Shown here in pieces: positions 59,339-64,000 of a DNA stretch of 64,000 nt. Source of the stretch: Clostridia bacterium (lineage in GTDB: Bacteria; Bacillota; Clostridia; Christensenellales; Pumilibacteraceae); assembly GCA_900767465.1 (NCBI GenBank), contig CAAGAW010000028.1:166996-230995 (forward strand), written 5' to 3'. How positions within the stretch are numbered: the first letter of the stretch is position 1; each line of letters starts with the position of its first letter. Position numbers and translations under genes: made by a program. Under the pieces are notes generated by a model. That model searched no databases. It had not been told where the DNA came from and saw nothing but the letters and a program-made list of their open reading frames with translations.

Positions 59339-59390
59339 TGGAAAATAACGATGTAAAACGGCATAAAAAAACACAGGAATCGGGAAAATA

Positions 59391-59436
59391 CAATAAAAAA
59401 CGAGACCGGAATATACGTCATTCGATATTCCGGTCT
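59391..59436 (-). terminator. Intrinsic terminator of the large lipoprotein gene
   Basis: On the minus strand a 12-bp perfect stem (59425-59436 with 59403-59414) is followed by CGTTTTTTATT. Confidence 0.88.
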
Positions 59437-59456
59437 TGCTTAGCGAAGTATAGTTT

Positions 59457-62400
59457 TTAAGATTGAGTCTCTTCCAACGCGAAAACGAACGTTATCGAAT
59501 AGCCGCCGTCGTAGAAGACGAAACCGCTTTCGCTCTCATCCGTCGGGGAGGAGAAATCGAGTTCGAATGCAAAGTAACCTTTCCTGAAGCCGAACACGTC
59601 GTCTCCGCTTTCCACGTAGAGGTTCATAAACTGTGATTTCGTCAGATTCAGGAAGTAAAAAGCGACGTTTCCGATTTTGTCTTTTTCGTTCATCGCGTAA
59701 TTAACGTAGGTAATCGGCTTATCCAAACCCGCGTGGATCGTAATTTGCGTGCAGTAGTTTGCTCCCGAGTATCCTTTTCTGACGTACTGCTTGAAATTTA
59801 TAGTTTGTCCCTTAAACTCCGCCGTATAAGGAGTTTCCGTCAAAGACGGATCGGGCTTGTTCGGATCGGGCTCGGAAGGGTCGGGCTCGGTCGGTTGGTC
59901 GGCTAAACCTTTGGATCCGAAAGCGAATTTGATACGCGCGCCCGTTTCCGGATTTAAGTACTCGTAATTTGCTTCGGTAAACGACGCGAACGTCATATCG
60001 CTCGGCACGGCGAAGTTCTCCCACGCGATGAATTTTTCGACGTCGTTGTCGGCGGCGAGTTTTGCGAACGCCGATTGCGTTGCGTCGAAGTAGAATATAA
60101 CGTCGGTAAGTTTTTCGCCCGATCCGAGATTGTAATTCATTGCTTTGGTCGGGTGTTTCGTCAGCAGCCACTCAAACTCGTTAAACCGGATAACTTTGAA
60201 GTCCGTTCCCTTAACGGCGGGTAATTCGGGCTGATCTTCTTTCGGAATATCGGGATTGCTCGGCTGCGACATATCGAAGCCCGAATGGCGAACGTCGTAT
60301 TCCGGCGAGTCGGCGGAGTCGGTGAAGATAAATTGAATATACCTGAAGTTGCCTTCGGGACTTACGTCCTGAACGTAGCAATAGCCGTTGGTGGCAAAGT
60401 GGTCGTAAGTGACGCTCGTTTTGAAATAGTCGTTCCAGAAGAGAGAATAGGCACCGTCGCCGTATTTGTTCCTGAATTCGTCTTTACTGCATCCGAATGA
60501 AAAAGCGAACTCTGCGTATTGATGACCGTTAAGGTTGAGGTTTACGCTCGTAACCGTCGTTTTTTCTCCGATGAAAATTCCTTGTAATCTTGTCGGATCG
60601 AGTCCTTCAAACAGTGTAAGATCGATTGAAACGTTGCCCGTTACGTTGTATCCGATTGAGATTACGTTCTCGAATGTGTATCTCAAAAAGCCGTTGTTGT
60701 CAATAAATTCGTCGTCTACGTTTACGGCCGGATAGGGATACGGCTCGCGGGTGGTCGGCGCGGACGAAGAGGACGTCATCCGGTCGAGTTCGACGCTGCC
60801 GTCTTTGGAATAAATCTTGTAGCCCACTATCTTAAACAACGGCTGATTGTCGCTTACCTCGACATAGCGCAGTTTGTAGCTGTCGTAAAACGGTTCGCTT
60901 TCGCCGTTGTAATCTTGGATATATTCGGGACGCCAGTTAAACTCCCACGCGTCGTTTTCTTCGATTCGGGACTTTAAGCCGTTCATACCCCAAAAATACG
61001 CGTAGTTGTCGGGTATAACGATTTTTGTCAGTTTATTTTTCGTTTTTATCGTAAGGCTCGGGATAATCGCGTTACAGTCGGACGGAAGGGTGAGAGTTTC
61101 GTTTACGCTTCCCGTTTCGTCAAGATACCCTGAAAGAACGGATCCGTACTTTATCCAGTAATTCGAGATCAATGGAGTCGCGCCGTCGTCGGACGAAGCG
61201 AATTCGTATCTGACGCCGTCGGACGAAGCGAAGAAGTCCGCTGCCTTGACCTTGTCATAATAGGATTTAGAGCCGAAGTATCTGCAAAGCAGCGGAAAGT
61301 TTTCGGGTTTCTCGATCGTCGCCCGAGTAAAAGGAAGTTTGACGATGAAGTAGGGGGAAGCGAAAACGTATTTTTCGTTGTTTTTGTCCTTGCCTTGTTC
61401 GTACCCGTCGCTTTGCTCGTGCTCCGCGCTCACGTTCAAGTGCAAAAATCTCGAGCGTTTGTCAACGTTTACGGTTACGGGCGACGAAGGAAGATCGCCG
61501 ATAAAAACTTCGTGTATATTAACGTAATCGTAATCGCCGTCGACGTTTATGGTTTTAACGATGCCTTTGCCGACGCCGTTTGCTTTGTAGTCTTTGTACG
61601 AAAGTTCGGTTTCTTCGCCGGTAAAGAACCTGACGTCGCTTGCGACGGTAACTTTACGGATAACGGAGTAACGCTTGCTGTCGGGATACTTGGTTTTGAA
61701 ATGAATCAGGTATTTTGCCGTGCGGTATCCGGTAATCGTTGAGTAAAGGTTATCTCTTTCGTCTTCGGTCTTCGCGTTCGCGTAGACGTCGCGCTCGAAG
61801 AAGTCTTCGAACGTAAGGTATTCGGACGAAATTCCTTTGTTTTCGTCGCTGTTTTTCCACGCGTTGTATCGGGCGGAATATTTGTTTTCGAGTCCGGTTA
61901 CGATCGCTTGCAAATCACTTACCGTTTTCGATTTGTAATCGCGAAAACGATCGTCGAACATAGAGTCAAAATAAATATAGCGATAGCCGTCGGTAACGAT
62001 TTTAAGTTCGCGTATCTCCGTGTACTTCATTCCGCCACGGTCCCATTCGATAGGGTTGTACACGTCGTATACGCGTAACGTAAGGCGTTCGCGTTCCATG
62101 TCCTCGGCTTTTTCGATGCTGTCGTATTCGCGATATTCCTTAGGCGGCTTACCGTAATGAATTTCGAGACAATCGAGGTTTATTCCCGTATCGTCGAAGA
62201 GTCTGTAAATCGTGTCTGCGCTGTAAACGTAAGTGTAAGGATCTTCGGCTCCGTCTTCGGTTTCGTGGTAGATTCTGGTTGCTTTCGCTTTAAGCGTTCT
62301 TACGCCCGAAAGGTATCTTGACGCGTACGTCCACGACGCAATGCTGTCGTCGCATTCTACGTTGCTCAGGTCGTAAACCGTTTTATTCATATCGAAAAGA

Positions 62401-63755
62401 TAAATCGCTTTGTTGTCGACGAGGAGCGTACCTGATTTTTCGTCCGTCCTGAAAAGCGGGCTGGACGACTGTACGTACTCGAACCTATAAGGGAAAGACG
62501 AAGCCGACGGATCGTACGATACGATATACGGACGGAATTCCTTTGCAGCCGCCGTTACCCACCTGTTGTTTTCGTTAATTTTCAACTGAGTTACCGAAGA
62601 GGGAATAACGAGTTTTCTTACCGTTCCGGTGCTGTCGATTACGTTAAAATCCTTGGAAAGCATAACGACGCCGTCGGGTATCGTAACGGTTTCGGTAGGC
62701 TCGGCGCTCGTATTATTGAAGTCGCAACTAGTAAGAACGCCGTTTATGAACGTCCACGGTGAGTTTTCTCCGTCGTCAGGCGCGGCTTCGTTTGCCCATA
62801 TCGCTACGATTTCGTCTATCTCCGATTGCGTAAGCGAAACCGATACGCGGTTTACGACGTCCTTGACGTAATTTTTATCTATGTAGTCGTAAAGCGGCGT
62901 AAACGTTGCCGCCATTTCGTTGCATTTTGCTTCGCTCGTGTTTGAATTGATCTGCTTGGTGTTCGTTATCAGATCGCCGTCCGCCCAGCAAAGGTTGGCG
63001 AGTTCTGTTTCGTTCGACTGACCGTAAACAATTCGTTTCGCGCTGTTGCCGTAAGAAAACGACAATTGTTCGTTATCTCCCCACACGGTAAGCGTTGCAA
63101 ACTCGAACGAATTATCGTTTAAGTACCGTATGTCGGCAAGCGAAAAATATTCCTGTTCGACGCGAAGAGTAGGTTCGCCGCTGCTCGATGCTACGGTCGC
63201 CACGTTTTCGGGCGAGTAGATGATCTGATAAATATGATCGCCGCTTTTTTCGATAACGTAATAATAATTCGAACCGTCGTTTGCGGGGTCGAATCGCATT
63301 ACTTTACCAAACAGAGATTTTTCGCCTTTAAGCCGCGTTATTCCGTCGCCCATCTGTTTTGCCATGGCGAAAGTCGAAGAGAAAATCCCCTTGTACGTAG
63401 AAAGCATTTCCGGCATGATTTCCGGCTTGAATCCCGCAACTTCGTCCGCCGTGAGTTTGTTTATCGCGCCGTCTGCAACCGCGGCGACGCCTTCGAGCGA
63501 CTTGCCGCCGTTATACGCAGCGTTATAAACCCGATTCGCCGTGCGGGCGGAAGCGTTTTGCGATCCGAACAGAGCGTTTTCGATTTTGGTAATCGTTTCG
63601 TAAAACTCTTTGTATTCCGCGTTTTCGGCAAATACGTCCACGTTGCTTTTGTCGTCGGGATTCGCCGGCGGTTTTTTTCCGCACGCAAAAAGCGTGAAGG
63701 CGCACGCTATCAGAAGAATCCCCGCCGCAAAAACGGAAAATAATCTCTTTTTCAT
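59457..63755 (-). CDS. Large surface lipoprotein (1432 aa)
   Basis: The signal peptide MKKRLFSVFAAGILLIACAF ends in a lipobox TLFAC (Cys25), so the protein should be lipid-anchored on the outer face of the membrane. The interior has segments like BspA-type leucine-rich repeats (TVTIPDGVVMLSKDFNVID, VRKLVIPSSVTQL, LTKIVIPDNYAYF). Near residues 1280-1300 is a Pro/Asp/Glu linker (PTEPDPSEPDPNKPDPS) before a C-terminal beta domain of about 130 residues. No enzyme motif is seen. The leader and first codons are repeated exactly in inverted orientation upstream of a divergent gene at 63981, so the two are probably paralogues. Adhesin or surface-sensor roles are guesses. Confidence 0.7.
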   Translation of the reverse strand: MKKRLFSVFAAGILLIACAFTLFACGKKPPANPDDKSNVDVFAENAEYKEFYETITKIENALFGSQNASARTANRVYNAAYNGGKSLEGVAAVADGAINKLTADEVAGFKPEIMPEMLSTYKGIFSSTFAMAKQMGDGITRLKGEKSLFGKVMRFDPANDGSNYYYVIEKSGDHIYQIIYSPENVATVASSSGEPTLRVEQEYFSLADIRYLNDNSFEFATLTVWGDNEQLSFSYGNSAKRIVYGQSNETELANLCWADGDLITNTKQINSNTSEAKCNEMAATFTPLYDYIDKNYVKDVVNRVSVSLTQSEIDEIVAIWANEAAPDDGENSPWTFINGVLTSCDFNNTSAEPTETVTIPDGVVMLSKDFNVIDSTGTVRKLVIPSSVTQLKINENNRWVTAAAKEFRPYIVSYDPSASSFPYRFEYVQSSSPLFRTDEKSGTLLVDNKAIYLFDMNKTVYDLSNVECDDSIASWTYASRYLSGVRTLKAKATRIYHETEDGAEDPYTYVYSADTIYRLFDDTGINLDCLEIHYGKPPKEYREYDSIEKAEDMERERLTLRVYDVYNPIEWDRGGMKYTEIRELKIVTDGYRYIYFDSMFDDRFRDYKSKTVSDLQAIVTGLENKYSARYNAWKNSDENKGISSEYLTFEDFFERDVYANAKTEDERDNLYSTITGYRTAKYLIHFKTKYPDSKRYSVIRKVTVASDVRFFTGEETELSYKDYKANGVGKGIVKTINVDGDYDYVNIHEVFIGDLPSSPVTVNVDKRSRFLHLNVSAEHEQSDGYEQGKDKNNEKYVFASPYFIVKLPFTRATIEKPENFPLLCRYFGSKSYYDKVKAADFFASSDGVRYEFASSDDGATPLISNYWIKYGSVLSGYLDETGSVNETLTLPSDCNAIIPSLTIKTKNKLTKIVIPDNYAYFWGMNGLKSRIEENDAWEFNWRPEYIQDYNGESEPFYDSYKLRYVEVSDNQPLFKIVGYKIYSKDGSVELDRMTSSSSAPTTREPYPYPAVNVDDEFIDNNGFLRYTFENVISIGYNVTGNVSIDLTLFEGLDPTRLQGIFIGEKTTVTSVNLNLNGHQYAEFAFSFGCSKDEFRNKYGDGAYSLFWNDYFKTSVTYDHFATNGYCYVQDVSPEGNFRYIQFIFTDSADSPEYDVRHSGFDMSQPSNPDIPKEDQPELPAVKGTDFKVIRFNEFEWLLTKHPTKAMNYNLGSGEKLTDVIFYFDATQSAFAKLAADNDVEKFIAWENFAVPSDMTFASFTEANYEYLNPETGARIKFAFGSKGLADQPTEPDPSEPDPNKPDPSLTETPYTAEFKGQTINFKQYVRKGYSGANYCTQITIHAGLDKPITYVNYAMNEKDKIGNVAFYFLNLTKSQFMNLYVESGDDVFGFRKGYFAFELDFSSPTDESESGFVFYDGGYSITFVFALEETQS

Positions 63756-63816
63756 TTCAAACTCCTTTTTTTGTTTTCTGCGATAAATACACCTAATAAC
63801 GTATTCGATGTATTTT
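63736..63816. repeat. Left arm of an 81-bp perfect inverted repeat
   Basis: This arm holds the first codons, ribosome site (AAAGGAG) and leader of the leftward lipoprotein gene. It is an exact reverse complement of 63920-64000. Within it lies an inner imperfect palindrome (63785-63815) with arms AAATACACC and GATGTATTT. Confidence 0.92.
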
Positions 63817-63882
63817 TTTAAGGGAAATGATTCAAAAATCGCAATTTTTTATTAAAAAACTTCGTTATTCGTATAGATTTCC

Positions 63883-63911
63883 TTGATAAAACAACAAAAT
63901 TATGCTAAAAT
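63883..63911 (+). promoter_or_regulatory. Rightward promoter inside the inverted-repeat spacer
   Basis: TTGATA (63883-63888), 17 bases, TAAAAT (63906-63911) preceded by TGC. It points toward the gene at 63981. The mirror position on the left side of the spacer has no comparable -10/-35 pair facing the lipoprotein gene at 63755. Confidence 0.75.
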
Positions 63912-63919
63912 CATTATAT

Positions 63920-64000
63920 AAAATACATCGAATACGTTATTAGGTGTATTTATCGCAGAAAACAAAAAAAGGAGTTTGAAATGAAAAAGAGATTATTTTC
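63920..64000. repeat. Right arm of an 81-bp perfect inverted repeat (may continue past the window)
   Basis: Exact reverse complement of 63736-63816, up to the last base of the window. The true length of this arm is unknown because the sequence ends here. Confidence 0.9.
63981..64000 (+). CDS. Start of a second lipoprotein gene, 3'-truncated by the window
   Basis: ATGAAAAAGAGATTATTTTC encodes MKKRLF, identical to the first codons of the leftward lipoprotein. AAAGGAG lies seven bases upstream and a promoter 70 bases upstream. Only six complete codons are visible, so the identity of the rest is an inference. Confidence 0.75.

Noticed and set aside
59812..59920. Short tandem repeat as a CRISPR or VNTR
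   Set aside because: It encodes a Pro/Asp/Glu linker in the large lipoprotein; the repeats are in-frame and lack spacers.

Overview
The window looks like chromosome of a spore-forming, anaerobic Clostridia-type bacterium. Supporting features are the spoIIGA-sigE pair beside ftsQ-ftsA-ftsZ, two [FeFe]-hydrogenases of different classes, a glycyl-radical enzyme with its activase, and vegetative promoters that are almost all TTGNNN-17 bp-TATAAT. Coding sequence is rich in CGN, TCG and GAC codons, with AT-rich intergenic promoters. I infer a gut-type relative of Christensenellales, but the sequence alone does not fix the taxon. I see no phage, IS element, CRISPR array, rRNA or plasmid replication gene.

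Layout. 1-4880: a tight co-directional cluster of poorly characterised genes (YesL-like membrane protein, methyltransferase, TPR protein, HEAT-like protein, HD phosphohydrolase). 4964-13423: a Rho-like gene that has lost its ATPase motifs, then secA, prfB, tsaD, mnmA, and mntP behind a manganese (yybP-ykoY) riboswitch. 13423-17336: glycyl-radical enzyme and activase, divergent from an AraC regulator. 17389-28423: a leftward operon of four secreted or anchored proteins (up to 1995 aa) led by a consensus promoter and a cyclic-di-GMP-I (GEMM) riboswitch. 28562-30937: a beta-propeller-like protein and a LysR regulator. 30951-36832: a hydrogenase signalling cluster (kinase-like protein, two [2Fe-2S] thioredoxin-like ferredoxins, PAS-containing sensory hydrogenase, SpoIIE/PP2C phosphatase, group B hydrogenase).

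36909-42324: CLC antiporter and citrate synthase (leftward), PutP symporter, and a second MntP/YtaF-like protein. 42337-48586: murA, ftsQ, ftsA, ftsZ, spoIIGA and sigE, linking wall synthesis, division and early sporulation. 48635-56025: folate-type ECF S component, SpoVB-type flippase, transglutaminase-like lipoprotein, diacylglycerol kinase, CCA-adding enzyme. 56131-57188: tRNA-Leu, tRNA-Gly, tRNA-Lys and a small HEPN-like membrane-anchored protein. 57214-64000: a glycoside-hydrolase-like protein and a 1432-aa lipoprotein that is divergent from a second gene with an identical leader.

The most noteworthy signals are: (a) an 81-bp perfect inverted repeat around a 103-bp spacer that holds a one-way promoter between two divergent lipoprotein genes at 63736-64000, which looks like an invertible promoter; (b) a Rho-family pseudo-ATPase upstream of secA; (c) six copies of an intergenic palindrome of exactly 38 bp centred on TACGTA or a one-base variant; (d) c-di-GMP control of a giant secreted-protein operon; and (e) a hydrogen-sensing cassette headed by a kinase-like protein and containing a phosphatase.
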